From Pedobacter mendelii (GTDB lineage Bacteria; Bacteroidota; Bacteroidia; Sphingobacteriales; Sphingobacteriaceae): a stretch of 64,000 nucleotides of DNA. Each line of letters starts with the position of its first letter. Positions within the stretch are counted from its first letter, which is position 1. Made by a program: the position numbers and the translations under genes. The stretch is from assembly GCF_014635725.1 (NCBI RefSeq), contig NZ_BMDJ01000004.1, forward strand, positions 124,001 through 188,000. The letters run 5' to 3'. Positions 46,389 through 56,720 of this stretch are shown one piece after another. The notes under the pieces were generated by a model. The model was not told where the DNA came from and made no database searches. It saw nothing but the letters and a program-made list of their open reading frames with translations.

Positions 46389-49376
46389 ATGAAACAAAAT
46401 TACAAATTCAATTATTTGTTGTCAATCGGAAAATGGCAGTGTCTTGCTATATTCCTTCTTCTCTTTTCATTTAATGTTCTCGCTCAAAGCAGCAAAACAA
46501 TAACCGGTAAGGTTACAGACGAAACGAATCAACCTGTTCCTGGCGTTACCGTTAGGATAAAAGGTAGCACCGCCGGAACATCAACAAATACCGATGGTAT
46601 CTACAGCATACAGGCTAAAAGTGACGATGTGCTTGTTTATTCTATGTTGGGTGGCGTATCCAAAGAAATTATTATTGGAACTCAAACCAATATTAATGTT
46701 ACTATTATGCCTGATAATCAAACCTTAAAAGATGTTGTAGTAATTGGATATGGTACAGCCAACAAAAAGGATTTAACAGGTGCTATTACTTCGATAAATG
46801 CAGAAGAATTTAACCAAGGTGTTTTAGTTAACCCGGCACAGCTTTTACAAGGTAAGGTTGCGGGTTTAAATGTTACCAAAAGTGGCGACCCTAATGCAAA
46901 GCCTTCTACCATTTTACGCGGACCATCTACGTTACGTGAAGGCGCAGCACAAGAACCATTTTATGTTATTGATGGCGTTCCTGGTGCATCTATTGATTTA
47001 CTTGCACCTTCTGATATCGAAAACATTGATATTTTAAAGGATGCTTCTTCAACTGCAATTTATGGTTCGAGAGCTGCAAACGGTGTAATTATCGTAACTA
47101 CTAAACGCTCAAAAAATGGTCAGGCTCGTTTATCCTACAATGGGTATGCCGCGGTAGAAAAGGTATCAAAAAAATACGATATGCTTTCCGCTCCTGAATT
47201 AAGACAATATCTTGCTGATAATAAACAAGCTTTAAACGCGATTGATGATGATGGTTCTGACACCAACTGGCAATCGTTATTAGAAAGAACTGGTTATTCG
47301 CAAAACCACAACATTTCTTATGGTGGTTCTGGTCAGTCATCAGATTATGGTGCAAGTGTAAACTACTTAGATAACAAAGGAATTTTAAAAAACACATCTT
47401 TAAAAAGAACCATTGTTAGGGGGTATTTAAATCAGAAATTTTTCAATGATAGATTAAAACTTGGTTTAACCATTACCAATAGCAATTCAAAAAGCTCAGA
47501 TATTTACCAATCTCAGGCTTTACCAAATATGCTTTTCTATCTACCAACGGTAAGTCCTTTCAATGCTGATGGTACATATAAAGAAAACTATAACCGTACA
47601 GGAAGTGGTACACGTAACCCGTTATCAATTGTAGATAACAACAATATTGATAACCTGAATAACAAAACCTTAATTAACGGTATGGCTCAGGTGAACATTA
47701 TCGATGGTTTGAAGTTTACGGCTAGTGTTTCATCTCAGCGTGACCAGAACAATTACAGCACCTATTTAAATAGTCAATCGGGTTTGGCCAGAGGTGTTAA
47801 CGGACAAGCACAAAAAATTGATGTATTAAACAAAAGTCAGGTTTTGGAAGGTTACTTCAATTACGACAGAACTTTTGGTAAACACAGTTTGAAATTATTG
47901 GGTGGATATTCGTGGCAAGAAGATAGAACCAATGATGGTTTCGGTGTTACCACACAGAATTTCTCTAACGATAATTTAGGTTACAATAACCTTTTCCTTT
48001 CTAACCCAACTTTACTTTCGCAAATTGCCTTTAACAATGCGCCAATTTCTACGTTAAGATTAATTTCGTATTATGGAAGGGTTCAGTATAACTATAATGA
48101 AAAATATTTATTCCAGGCTTCTTTAAGAAATGATGGTTCTTCTGCGTTTGGTAGAAACAACCGTTGGGGCTTATTTCCGGCTGTTTCTGCAGGTTGGAGA
48201 ATTATTGGTGAAGATTTTATGCAAGCTGTTCCTGTATTTAGTGATTTAAAACTTCGTGCTGGTTATGGCGTTTCGGGTAATAGTTTAGGTTTCGATGCTT
48301 TTTCTTCTTTACTAATTTACGGTACACTTTCCGGAAGCAATAAATTTTTAAACAACGGCAACATCAGCAATGCAATTGGTCCGGTTAGAAATGAAAATCC
48401 CGATTTAAAATGGGAAAGTACGGCTACAACAAATATCGGTTTAGATTTTGGTTTGTTTAAAGATAGAATAACCGGTTCGGTAGATTTTTATGTAAAACAA
48501 ACTTCTGATTTAATTTATGATCGTTATGAAGTTTCGACAACTCAATACTTCTTACCAACCATTACAGCAAATGTTGGTAAAATCAAAAATACAGGTATCG
48601 AGTTTTCATTAAACGCTGTAGCGGTTAAAACAGACAATTTCAGATGGACAACCTCGCCAAATATTGCGCACAATAAAAACGTAGTAGAAACACTATCTGA
48701 TGATTTTTATAAAATTTCAGCAATCCAAACCGCACAATTAGGCGGTAAAGGTCAATCAGGAAATTTCAGTCAGCTGATACAACCAGGATACGCTTTGGGT
48801 ACATTTAACTTATGGAATTATGCAGGCAAAAATGCTGCGGGTGTAAGTACATACATTAACGCAGCCGGACAAACTATTGCTACACAGCCATTAACAACTG
48901 ATGCGAAAATTGCTGGTGATGCACAACCAAAATTAATTTATGGATGGGCGAACAGTTTCAGTTACAAAAACTGGGATTTAAACTTCCTTGTTCGTGGCGT
49001 GTTGGGTAACAAAATTTTAAATGCAACAGCCGCATCATTAAATAACCCTGCTGATGCTAAACTTCAAAATATTCCAAGGTTTACTTTAGGAGAATCATTT
49101 AACGATATTAATGCATACCTAATTTCAGATCGTTTTCTGGAAAGTGGTTCTTACCTGCGTTTAGATAATGCAACCGTTGGTTATACCATTAAACCAAAAA
49201 CACCTTCAATTAAAGCAATTAGGTTGTACGTAACCGCAAATAATCTTTTTGTAATTACAAATTATACCGGTATAGACCCTGAAATTAACATCGGTGGTTT
49301 AACTCCGGGTATCGATAACAATAATTATTATCCAAAAACAAGAACCTTCAGTTTTGGTGTTAGTGCATCATTCTAA
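46389..49376 (+). CDS. SusC/RagA TonB-linked outer-membrane transporter
   Basis: This 995-residue receptor has a signal peptide (ending VLAQ). A carboxypeptidase-regulatory-like domain lies at about 35-115 (TITGKVTDETNQPVPGVTVRIKG) and a plug at 120-240 (VVVIGYGTANKKDLTGAI, TAIYGSRAANGVIIVTTK). The 22-strand barrel ends at the final Phe (VSASF). It pairs with the SusD protein 12 bases downstream. With phospholipase and phosphatase genes following, it probably imports a phosphorylated or phospholipid-derived compound. Cargo is inferred. Confidence 0.93.
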   Translation: MKQNYKFNYLLSIGKWQCLAIFLLLFSFNVLAQSSKTITGKVTDETNQPVPGVTVRIKGSTAGTSTNTDGIYSIQAKSDDVLVYSMLGGVSKEIIIGTQTNINVTIMPDNQTLKDVVVIGYGTANKKDLTGAITSINAEEFNQGVLVNPAQLLQGKVAGLNVTKSGDPNAKPSTILRGPSTLREGAAQEPFYVIDGVPGASIDLLAPSDIENIDILKDASSTAIYGSRAANGVIIVTTKRSKNGQARLSYNGYAAVEKVSKKYDMLSAPELRQYLADNKQALNAIDDDGSDTNWQSLLERTGYSQNHNISYGGSGQSSDYGASVNYLDNKGILKNTSLKRTIVRGYLNQKFFNDRLKLGLTITNSNSKSSDIYQSQALPNMLFYLPTVSPFNADGTYKENYNRTGSGTRNPLSIVDNNNIDNLNNKTLINGMAQVNIIDGLKFTASVSSQRDQNNYSTYLNSQSGLARGVNGQAQKIDVLNKSQVLEGYFNYDRTFGKHSLKLLGGYSWQEDRTNDGFGVTTQNFSNDNLGYNNLFLSNPTLLSQIAFNNAPISTLRLISYYGRVQYNYNEKYLFQASLRNDGSSAFGRNNRWGLFPAVSAGWRIIGEDFMQAVPVFSDLKLRAGYGVSGNSLGFDAFSSLLIYGTLSGSNKFLNNGNISNAIGPVRNENPDLKWESTATTNIGLDFGLFKDRITGSVDFYVKQTSDLIYDRYEVSTTQYFLPTITANVGKIKNTGIEFSLNAVAVKTDNFRWTTSPNIAHNKNVVETLSDDFYKISAIQTAQLGGKGQSGNFSQLIQPGYALGTFNLWNYAGKNAAGVSTYINAAGQTIATQPLTTDAKIAGDAQPKLIYGWANSFSYKNWDLNFLVRGVLGNKILNATAASLNNPADAKLQNIPRFTLGESFNDINAYLISDRFLESGSYLRLDNATVGYTIKPKTPSIKAIRLYVTANNLFVITNYTGIDPEINIGGLTPGIDNNNYYPKTRTFSFGVSASF

Positions 49377-49387
49377 AAAATACGAAA

Positions 49388-50977
49388 ATGAAAAAACTTA
49401 TAATTTTATTTAATATTCTTGCCTGTTTAATGGTTTTAGAATCATGCAGCAAGCTCGATGTAGATGTAGAATCGCAATACGTAAAAGATAACTTTCCGGT
49501 TACCAATTCTGATTATGCTGCACTTTTTGGTACCATGTATTCCAACCTTTCCTCTCAATATGGTGTTCCTTACTGGAGAATGCAGGAGCTTTCTGGCGAT
49601 GCGGCAATTATCCCTGCACGCGATGGTAACTTTGATGATGGTGGTCAGTATCGCCAGTTGCATTACCACACCTGGACCATCGACCATCCAAACGTTAGAG
49701 ACATTTGGCAGTGGGGTTTTGGTGGTATCAACAACTGCAACCGTTTAATAAATCTTACCAACGAATCGAATGTTGCAGCAGCAACTAAAGCAAGCAGTTT
49801 GGCAGAAGTAAAAGCAATGCGGGCTTTGTATTACTTTTTTATGATGGATTTATATGGAAATGTGCCCATTATTGACACCTTTCCGGTTAGTACATTACCA
49901 GGAAACCAAACCCGCGATAAAGTTTTCGAATTTATTGAAAAGGAACTTTTATCCGTTGTTGCACAGTTGCCAGTAAAAGATAATAATAACCGAATTGCAG
50001 TTTATGGTCGCCCTACACAAGCTATGGCTTATGCATTATTAGAAAAAATGTATTTAAATGCAGAAGTGTATACGGGAAAACCCCGCTATGCTGATGCCGT
50101 AATTATGGCTGATAATATTTTGAAAAATACCAATTATGCTTTAGACAATAAGTACTCTGATATTTTCGATGTAAACAATGGTCCTCAGATTAACGAAACC
50201 ATTTTTGCAGTTCCTTACGACCAGCAAATTCCGGGTAACCAGATGACGAGATTTGGTTTTTATCCAGCCTTGGCACCAGCCTATGGAATTAATGTTGGTT
50301 TTAGTATTGCAATGAGCACAACACCAGAATATTACAACCGTTTTAATTTGGCAAACGATATTAGAAACAGTTTTTGGTTAATTGGTAAACAATATGCTCC
50401 AGACGCAAACAGAAAGCCTGATTTAACTAAACCTGTATTGGTTGCTGGTACTACTACTCAAATTGAAATTACGCCAGATTTAATTTTAAAACCAGGTAAG
50501 CCGATGGATTTAGGTAATACCGTAGCCGACCAGGCAAAAGGTGTTCGTTCGGTAAAATACTGGCCAGATGTTAACGCAATTCAGGCAACAAGGTTAAACG
50601 GTAACGATATGCCACTTTTACGTTTGGCCGATGTAATGTTAATGAAAGCAGAAGCAATTTTAAGAGGAGCAGCTGCAACATCTGTTAATGGCGAATTACA
50701 AACGCCAACGGTACTAGTAAACAAAATTAGAAATCGTGCGGGTGCACCAACCGTAGCAACGGTTACTTTAAGTTCTTTACTTGATGAAAGAGCTCGTGAG
50801 TTTAGCTGGGAAGCGTGGAGAAGAAATGATTTAATCCGTTTCGGGCAATTTGAAACGGAATATCCGCTACCAAATGATGTGCTTTTTATGAATAAAGATT
50901 TAACCAGAAGAATTTACCCAATCCCGGCAAATGAATTAAAGTTGAATACCAATTTAAAGCAAAATCCTGGTTACTAA
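49388..50977 (+). CDS. SusD/RagB lipoprotein
   Basis: This 529-residue lipoprotein (lipobox VLESC, Cys20) has the helical SusD fold. SSLAEVKAMRALYYFFMMDLYGNVP is the typical TPR region near 140. The C-terminal LLDERAREFSWEAWRRNDLIRFG and ending PANELKLNTNLKQNPGY are also characteristic. It caps the SusC barrel and binds the substrate. Confidence 0.93.
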   Translation: MKKLIILFNILACLMVLESCSKLDVDVESQYVKDNFPVTNSDYAALFGTMYSNLSSQYGVPYWRMQELSGDAAIIPARDGNFDDGGQYRQLHYHTWTIDHPNVRDIWQWGFGGINNCNRLINLTNESNVAAATKASSLAEVKAMRALYYFFMMDLYGNVPIIDTFPVSTLPGNQTRDKVFEFIEKELLSVVAQLPVKDNNNRIAVYGRPTQAMAYALLEKMYLNAEVYTGKPRYADAVIMADNILKNTNYALDNKYSDIFDVNNGPQINETIFAVPYDQQIPGNQMTRFGFYPALAPAYGINVGFSIAMSTTPEYYNRFNLANDIRNSFWLIGKQYAPDANRKPDLTKPVLVAGTTTQIEITPDLILKPGKPMDLGNTVADQAKGVRSVKYWPDVNAIQATRLNGNDMPLLRLADVMLMKAEAILRGAAATSVNGELQTPTVLVNKIRNRAGAPTVATVTLSSLLDERAREFSWEAWRRNDLIRFGQFETEYPLPNDVLFMNKDLTRRIYPIPANELKLNTNLKQNPGY

Positions 50978-50999
50978 TTATCTTTCAAACAAATAAAAT

Positions 51000-52061
51000 A
51001 TGAGACTGATAACCTGTATTGGTTTATTGTTGGTTCTTCCAGCCATCGCCTTAATAACTTCAAAAGATGATTTACCGATAAATCAAATTCAGGTTATCGG
51101 TTCGCATAACAGCTACAAACAAGCCATTAACCCGGCATTGTTTAAAGCCATTAAACTAACAGATTCTAATGCTGCAAATAGTTTAGATTATGAACATATA
51201 TCTATGCCAGAACAATTGGATATGGGGCTTAGAAACTTAGAAATAGATGTTTACGCGGATGAAAAGGGTGGAAAGTATGCGCATCCAAGAGGCTTTGATA
51301 TGATTAAAGGTCAGCCAGAATTTGATACAGATTGCGAACTTAATAAGCCTGGCTTTAAAGTTTTACACGTTCCTGATTTAGATTTCAGATCATCCGCACT
51401 AACCTTTAAATTGGCTTTATTGCAGCTTAAAAAGTGGTCAGAAGCTAATCCACAGCATACACCAATTTTTATTACTTTAGAAGCAAAAGATGATTCGATT
51501 AAACGCAAAGGTTTTACTCAGCCCGAAGTATTTACCAGTGCAACTTTTGATGAATTGGATAAAACCATTCTTGAAAATTTAGGTAAAGAACATTTAATTA
51601 CACCAACTGAAGTTAAAGGAAAATATAAAACTTTGGAGGCAGCTGTTTTAGAGCAAAATTGGCCAAAATTAAGCAAGGCCAAAGGTAAATTTTTATTTGT
51701 TTTAGATGCTACAGGCAGAAAACGCTCAACTTATATCAATGGTCATCCTTCGTTAACGGGTCGCGTGATGTTTGCCAATGCAGATGTTGGTACTCCGGAG
51801 GCTGCCATAATGATTAGGAACAATCCAAAAGATGTGCAAATTCCTGACCTTGTAAAAAAGGGTTACATCATAAGAACCCGGGCAGATGCTGATACCAAAC
51901 AGGCTAGAAAAAGCGATTTTACTGATTTTGAAGCGGCCTGCAAATCAGGAGCACAAATTATCACTACAGATTATTACAAAAAAAGCACTCATTTTAAATC
52001 GGATTATTCCATAAGTTTTGCTAATGGAACATATTTTAGAGATAATCCACTTAAGAAATAA
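51000..52061 (+). CDS. Ca2+-dependent PI-PLC-like phosphodiesterase
   Basis: This 353-residue protein has an N-terminal hydrophobic export signal. It opens with IQVIGSHNSYKQAI, the first catalytic His region of the bacterial Ca-dependent phosphoinositide phospholipase C family. The second His is in FKVLHVPDLDF, and LRNLEIDVYAD and FITLEAKDD supply metal or acid residues. It cleaves phosphodiesters of inositol-type or other lipid head groups. It follows SusD by 22 bases and precedes alkaline phosphatase by 9. Confidence 0.82.
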   Translation: MRLITCIGLLLVLPAIALITSKDDLPINQIQVIGSHNSYKQAINPALFKAIKLTDSNAANSLDYEHISMPEQLDMGLRNLEIDVYADEKGGKYAHPRGFDMIKGQPEFDTDCELNKPGFKVLHVPDLDFRSSALTFKLALLQLKKWSEANPQHTPIFITLEAKDDSIKRKGFTQPEVFTSATFDELDKTILENLGKEHLITPTEVKGKYKTLEAAVLEQNWPKLSKAKGKFLFVLDATGRKRSTYINGHPSLTGRVMFANADVGTPEAAIMIRNNPKDVQIPDLVKKGYIIRTRADADTKQARKSDFTDFEAACKSGAQIITTDYYKKSTHFKSDYSISFANGTYFRDNPLKK

Positions 52062-52070
52062 GCAACACAC

Positions 52071-53474
52071 ATGAACAGAAGATCGTTGTTAAAGGGAGGT
52101 TTCCTTGCTGGTTTAGGCTTACCATTTATTGGCTTGCAAGATGTTGTAGCCTCGCCACTTGTTGGTGCTAAAAAAGCCAAAAATATTATCATGATGGTTA
52201 GTGATGGGATGAGTATTGGTACGCTTAACATGGCAGATTTATATTCCAACCGCACATTCGGAAAAAGTAGTAAATGGTTAGGCTTGTATAGAGATAATAA
52301 AGCTGTAAGAGCTTTAATGGATACTGCTTCGGCAAGTTCTATGGTTACCGATTCTGCTGCGGCTAGCTCATCATGGGGTGGGGGTATGCGGGTAAGAAAT
52401 GGTTCGCTCAATGTGGGTGTGAACGGTGAAAAGCCTCAACCAATTCTTCAAAAATTTAAAGAAAAAGGTAAAAAGGTTGGTTGCGTAACCACTGTGCCAA
52501 TTACCCATGCAACACCTGCAGGCTTTTGTGTAAATATAGATAATCGTGGTGGGCAGGATATTATTGCCGAAATGTACCTCGGATTAAAGTTTGACGTAAT
52601 GATGGGTGGCGGGCATAAATATTTTGGGGAGAAAAGAACTGGCGGAAACCTGATTCCTAAATATTTAACACAAGGTTACAAAGTTGCAGAAAACAGAGCA
52701 GAAATGATGGCCTTGGATAAATCGAAGCCGGTTTTGGGTTTGTTCGCTGAAGATGGAATGCCGTTTGAAGTTGATCGCCAGCATGATGAAGCACTGATGA
52801 AAAGTACACCAACTTTGGCAGAAATGACAATAAAAGCCATCGAATTAATGAAAGATAACAAAGACGGTTTTGCTTTGCAGGTAGAAGGTGGAAAAGTAGA
52901 TTGGGCAGCACATTCGAACGATTTGAGTGGATTAATTTTCGATCAGTTGGCATTTGATGAAGCTGTTGGAAAAGTTATAGAGTTTGCAGAAAAAGATGGC
53001 GAAACTTTGGTAATTATAACAACAGACCATGGAAATTCAAATCCTGGTTTATTTTATGCAGATGAAGCCAATAAGAAGTTTGATAGCCTCCAGCATTTTA
53101 AACATAGCAATACATGGCTTTTAGGTCAGTTAAATCAATCATTTAGCGAACAAAAAATTATCGATTTGATAAAAGAAAACCAAGGTTTGGTAATGAAATC
53201 CGCTGATGTTAAATCGCTGCTTACACACTTTAAAGATATTGTTCCGGGTCAACTCTACAATGAATCTAATCTTCCGTTTTACGAATATGGAAAAATTTTA
53301 GGCAAATATACAGATGTGCAATGGGCCGGTATGAATCATACCGGTGATTATGTAGAGCTTACCATGTTTGGTCCTGGTTCTGAAAACTTAAAGCCTTTTG
53401 TTAAAAATTACGAACTGCATAATTTTATGCTAAAGGCTGCCGAAATGCCAGAATCGCTTATGGTGAAAGCTTAA
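52071..53474 (+). CDS. Alkaline phosphatase
   Basis: This 467-residue enzyme has an N-terminal twin-arginine-like signal (NRRSLLKGGFLAGLGLP). The metal site is IIMMVSDGMSIG and the phosphorylated Ser lies in VTDSAAASSSW. Metal-binding His residues are in AAHSNDLSG and TTDHGNSNPG. It removes phosphate from monoesters in the periplasm, here probably the product of the upstream phosphodiesterase. The family is clear, the true substrate is inferred. Confidence 0.9.
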   Translation: MNRRSLLKGGFLAGLGLPFIGLQDVVASPLVGAKKAKNIIMMVSDGMSIGTLNMADLYSNRTFGKSSKWLGLYRDNKAVRALMDTASASSMVTDSAAASSSWGGGMRVRNGSLNVGVNGEKPQPILQKFKEKGKKVGCVTTVPITHATPAGFCVNIDNRGGQDIIAEMYLGLKFDVMMGGGHKYFGEKRTGGNLIPKYLTQGYKVAENRAEMMALDKSKPVLGLFAEDGMPFEVDRQHDEALMKSTPTLAEMTIKAIELMKDNKDGFALQVEGGKVDWAAHSNDLSGLIFDQLAFDEAVGKVIEFAEKDGETLVIITTDHGNSNPGLFYADEANKKFDSLQHFKHSNTWLLGQLNQSFSEQKIIDLIKENQGLVMKSADVKSLLTHFKDIVPGQLYNESNLPFYEYGKILGKYTDVQWAGMNHTGDYVELTMFGPGSENLKPFVKNYELHNFMLKAAEMPESLMVKA

Positions 53475-53535
53475 TTTGAAATCACCAGTTTATCAAAAAA
53501 TAGAATTCTTTTAAATCAAATCCTTAATTTTGAAC

Positions 53536-54708
53536 ATGCTGCATCCCTTTAAATCTTTTTTTTCGATATTGTTTGTACTATTTTATTTAAATACTACTTG
53601 TGTTTTTGCTCAAGACGGAAAAACACTTACTGCAATAATTAACCCGTCGGGAACGTGGTTAAAAGGCGATTTGCATGTGCATTCCAGACATAGCACTGAA
53701 TCATCCAACAATTCGATTTCAAAGATTATAAATTTTTCAAAATCGGTAAAGATGGATTACTTATGCATAACCGATCATGATAATCATGTTAATGGAGATA
53801 TAGCGCACAACACCTGGACTGATCCAGAATTTAAATCAGACTCGCTGCTTTTATTATACGGTGCAGAGTGGACCACCACCAGAGGACATGGAAATGTGTT
53901 TTCTGCAAAACCATATGACCATCAAAAGTTGTTTGATGTTAGAGATCAGCGAGACGTAAACATTGGCAAGGTTAAAAATTCGTTGGGGGTTCATTTATCG
54001 GCAAACCATCCAAGCGGGAAAGATAATTTTGGCTTTTCTTATGATCTGGTAAAATCGATAGAGGTTTGGAATTCGGCAATTTGGCCAAAAAATGCCAATG
54101 CAATTATGATTTGGGATGATATGCTTTCATCGGGTAGAATGATGACCGGAAGGGGAGGAAGTGATTCGCATCATGGCGTGCCTACTGCTGATGAAAAACC
54201 AACAGCAAATACTTATCAAGCAGAATTTAATTATGTTGGCACACCCACAACATGGGTTTTTGCAAAAAAACGGAGTCTAGATGCAATCGTTTATGCATTA
54301 GATAATGGTAAGGTTTCGGTAAGTGCAAATCCATTTTCTCCAAGGGTAGAGTTTTATGCTGATGAAAAAGGAAATGGAAAATTTGAAATGATGATGGGTG
54401 ATAACGCAATTTCAACTGGTAAGCCGATAAAATTTCAAGTACAATTGATGGGTAATACTTTGGTAGATGAAACCTATACAATTACTGTAATTAAAAATGG
54501 TAGAAAATTGAATGCTTACGAAGTGAAAGGCAAAATACCAGTTATTGAATTCACCGATACTCCAGATTTTAAAACACGTACATATTATCGTGTTGTGGTA
54601 GAAGGTAAAAATACTCCCTATCCGCAAGTTCCAAAATCAATGGGTTTAAGCGAAAAAATGGTCGCTCTTTCCAATCCAATTTATTTCAATTTCGATCCGA
54701 AGTTTTAA
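53536..54708 (+). CDS. CehA/McbA-type PHP-domain metallohydrolase
   Basis: Start is the ATG at 53536 (MLHPFKSFF), preferred to a TTG two codons upstream. It leads into a signal peptide ending CVFAQ. The PHP metal motifs are KGDLHVHSRHS, CITDHDNHV and SANHPSG, with GRGGSDSHHGVP later. Length is about 390 residues. It closes the SusCD-PLC-phosphatase operon, so a phosphodiester or phosphonate substrate is likely. The family also hydrolyses carbamates. Confidence 0.82.
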   Translation: MLHPFKSFFSILFVLFYLNTTCVFAQDGKTLTAIINPSGTWLKGDLHVHSRHSTESSNNSISKIINFSKSVKMDYLCITDHDNHVNGDIAHNTWTDPEFKSDSLLLLYGAEWTTTRGHGNVFSAKPYDHQKLFDVRDQRDVNIGKVKNSLGVHLSANHPSGKDNFGFSYDLVKSIEVWNSAIWPKNANAIMIWDDMLSSGRMMTGRGGSDSHHGVPTADEKPTANTYQAEFNYVGTPTTWVFAKKRSLDAIVYALDNGKVSVSANPFSPRVEFYADEKGNGKFEMMMGDNAISTGKPIKFQVQLMGNTLVDETYTITVIKNGRKLNAYEVKGKIPVIEFTDTPDFKTRTYYRVVVEGKNTPYPQVPKSMGLSEKMVALSNPIYFNFDPKF

Positions 54709-54714
54709 GAAACT

Positions 54715-55980
54715 TTAAGAACCTATACTAAATGTGAATCGACTTCCTTTAGTAATTTCTGATTCAACAGAAATTTTGCCATTCAGTTTTTCTACCAAAA
54801 ACCTTACGGTAAAAAGTCCAATGCCTGTACCATTTTGCTGGAATCTATCGACATGATTTAATGTTACATGCCTGTCGAATATACGTTCAAGTTCCTTATT
54901 AGCTATTCCAATTCCATTATCCTGAATTACAAAAACATCTTTGCCATCTTTTTTATGGTAGCTGATTTGAATTTTGCAAATTGGCTTATCATTGTAGCGA
55001 ACAGCGTTGGTTAATAAATTTATAAATATTTGCTGCAGTGCAATTTCTGAAGTTGTAATTATTGGGTTTTCTGTTGGATAGGTAATTACCACGTTATCGG
55101 GCATAGTAATCATAGAAACTGTTTTTTCTAAGAAATTACTGAGAAGAATTGATGTATGATTTTGAGTTAGTTTTTCTGGTTTGAGCGAATAATCTAACAT
55201 ATCATTTACCAGCTTCGCTAACTTTTTTGTTGATGATAAATTTGTTGATGCAAGTTTTAACGCCTTAACATCGCCATTCTGCTCTAGGTGTCGGGTTAAA
55301 AGTTCAGCACTCATTAATATACTACTTAAAGGATTTTTTAAATCGTGTGCAGCAGTTGTTGCAAATCGCTGCATAAATTCATTTGTTTCGCTTAGTTTTT
55401 TATTTGCTTCGTGAAGGTCAGCAATTTTCTTTCTAAGCTCCATTTGAGCAATAACCTGTTTCGCTAAAATTTTCAGTCCATTTAATTGTTGCGGTGTTAA
55501 GGATTTTGGCACCCTATCAATAACACAAAGTGAGCCAAGTGAATAACCATCAGGACTTTGCAATGAAACTCCGGCATAGAAAACAATATTCGGATCAGAA
55601 GTTACCAAAGGATTTTCAGCAAATCGTAAATCAGACCTCGCATCGGTTACCTGCATGGTTCCGGTGGGATCTATAATCGTATGTGCACAAAAAGCATGTT
55701 CTCTTGGCGTTTGATTAACATCTAGCCCAATTCTGCTTTTAAACCACTGGCGTGTTTCATCAACTAAAGTAATCAATGCGATTGGTGTACCACAAATTTC
55801 GGAAGCCATTTTAGTTAAATCATCGAAATCATCCTCTTCAGAGGTATCCATGATTTTATAGGCTTTTAATGAGGCTAAACGTTCTGGCTCATTTTTTGGC
55901 AAGGGCAATTCTTTATTCAAACTACTGTAAGGTATGTGCAGATTGCCAATTTGGTTTTCTGATGATAAACTAATTTCCAA
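54715..55980 (-). CDS. GAF-domain sensor histidine kinase
   Basis: This 421-residue cytosolic kinase starts at a TTG (55978-55980), since an in-frame stop lies just upstream and no earlier ATG exists. A GAF domain covers about 28-180 (LASLKAYKIMDTSEEDDFDDL, FCAHTIIDP, SLGSLCVIDR), the type common in Bacteroidetes single-GAF kinases. HisKA has TTAAHDLKNPLSSILM and the ATPase NLLTNAVRYN and NGTGIGLFTV. It converges on the PHP gene and is divergent from the DUF2383 gene. The signal is unknown. Confidence 0.88.
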   Translation of the reverse strand: MEISLSSENQIGNLHIPYSSLNKELPLPKNEPERLASLKAYKIMDTSEEDDFDDLTKMASEICGTPIALITLVDETRQWFKSRIGLDVNQTPREHAFCAHTIIDPTGTMQVTDARSDLRFAENPLVTSDPNIVFYAGVSLQSPDGYSLGSLCVIDRVPKSLTPQQLNGLKILAKQVIAQMELRKKIADLHEANKKLSETNEFMQRFATTAAHDLKNPLSSILMSAELLTRHLEQNGDVKALKLASTNLSSTKKLAKLVNDMLDYSLKPEKLTQNHTSILLSNFLEKTVSMITMPDNVVITYPTENPIITTSEIALQQIFINLLTNAVRYNDKPICKIQISYHKKDGKDVFVIQDNGIGIANKELERIFDRHVTLNHVDRFQQNGTGIGLFTVRFLVEKLNGKISVESEITKGSRFTFSIGS

Positions 55981-56175
55981 AGTTATCTAATTTTAATTCA
56001 GATAACTATTTTATAGCTTTTGGGAATGCTAAAATGACGGTGTTACAACTTATCATGAAAACAAACTGAACGAGCTAATTTTATGCTTTAAAATTATAAA
56101 AAAATAAAACTATTAGCTAAATCTGATTGTAGTATAATAACAAAACTGAAAAAGAAACTTCAAAATTTTACAAAA

Positions 56176-56637
56176 ATGGAAAATACAGAAAAAACAGTAG
56201 AAATTTTAAATGATTTAATTGAAATCAATAACGATAGAGCAGATGGGTTTGATAAAGCATCGGCAGATTTAGATGAGGTTAACATCGATTTGAAAGCTAC
56301 CTTTGAAAAATTATCATCAGATAGCCGTGCGAACTCTTTAGAGTTAGCTGGTTTAGTAGGTAGAAATGGCGATACTCCAGATACTGGAAATACCATTTTA
56401 GGAACTTTACACAGAGCATGGATAGACATTAAAGCTAGCTTCGGTGGTGATGATCGCCACAGTATTTTAGCAGAATGTGAGCGTGGAGAAGATGCAATCA
56501 AAAAAGCATATAGAGATGCGCTTCAAGAAAATGAATTAAGCGAACACGTAAGATCAACATTGTTAAAACAGCAGGATGCTATTAACTTAAGCCACGATTT
56601 AATTAAAGGCTTAAGGGATGTTCACAAAGCTATATAG
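56176..56637 (+). CDS. DUF2383 four-helix-bundle (PA2169 family) protein
   Basis: This 153-residue helical protein shows TVEILNDLIEINNDRADGF, ELAGLVGRNGDTPD and GTLHRAWIDIKASFGG, then ILAECERGEDAIKKAYRDAL, the signature of the DUF2383/PA2169 family. These are ferritin-like bundles linked to general stress and found near DUF892 proteins. It is followed by a strong terminator. Confidence 0.88.
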   Translation: MENTEKTVEILNDLIEINNDRADGFDKASADLDEVNIDLKATFEKLSSDSRANSLELAGLVGRNGDTPDTGNTILGTLHRAWIDIKASFGGDDRHSILAECERGEDAIKKAYRDALQENELSEHVRSTLLKQQDAINLSHDLIKGLRDVHKAI

Positions 56638-56654
56638 TATTTAATAAGAATTCG

Positions 56655-56687
56655 CCGCTGGTTAAGTTTTAATCAGCGGTTTTTTTG
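56655..56687 (+). terminator. Rho-independent terminator after DUF2383 gene
   Basis: A 9-bp stem (CCGCTGGTT at 56655-56663 with AATCAGCGG at 56671-56679, one G-U pair) has a 7-base loop. A run of eight T follows on the plus strand. Confidence 0.75.
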
Positions 56688-56720
56688 TCCTAAATTTTTA
56701 GGATTTGAAGTGTATTAAGC

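Noticed and set aside
54715-55980. A second LOV photoreceptor among the kinases
   Set aside because: The GAF kinase and the large hybrid kinase lack NCRFLQ and the flavin Asn/Gln set.
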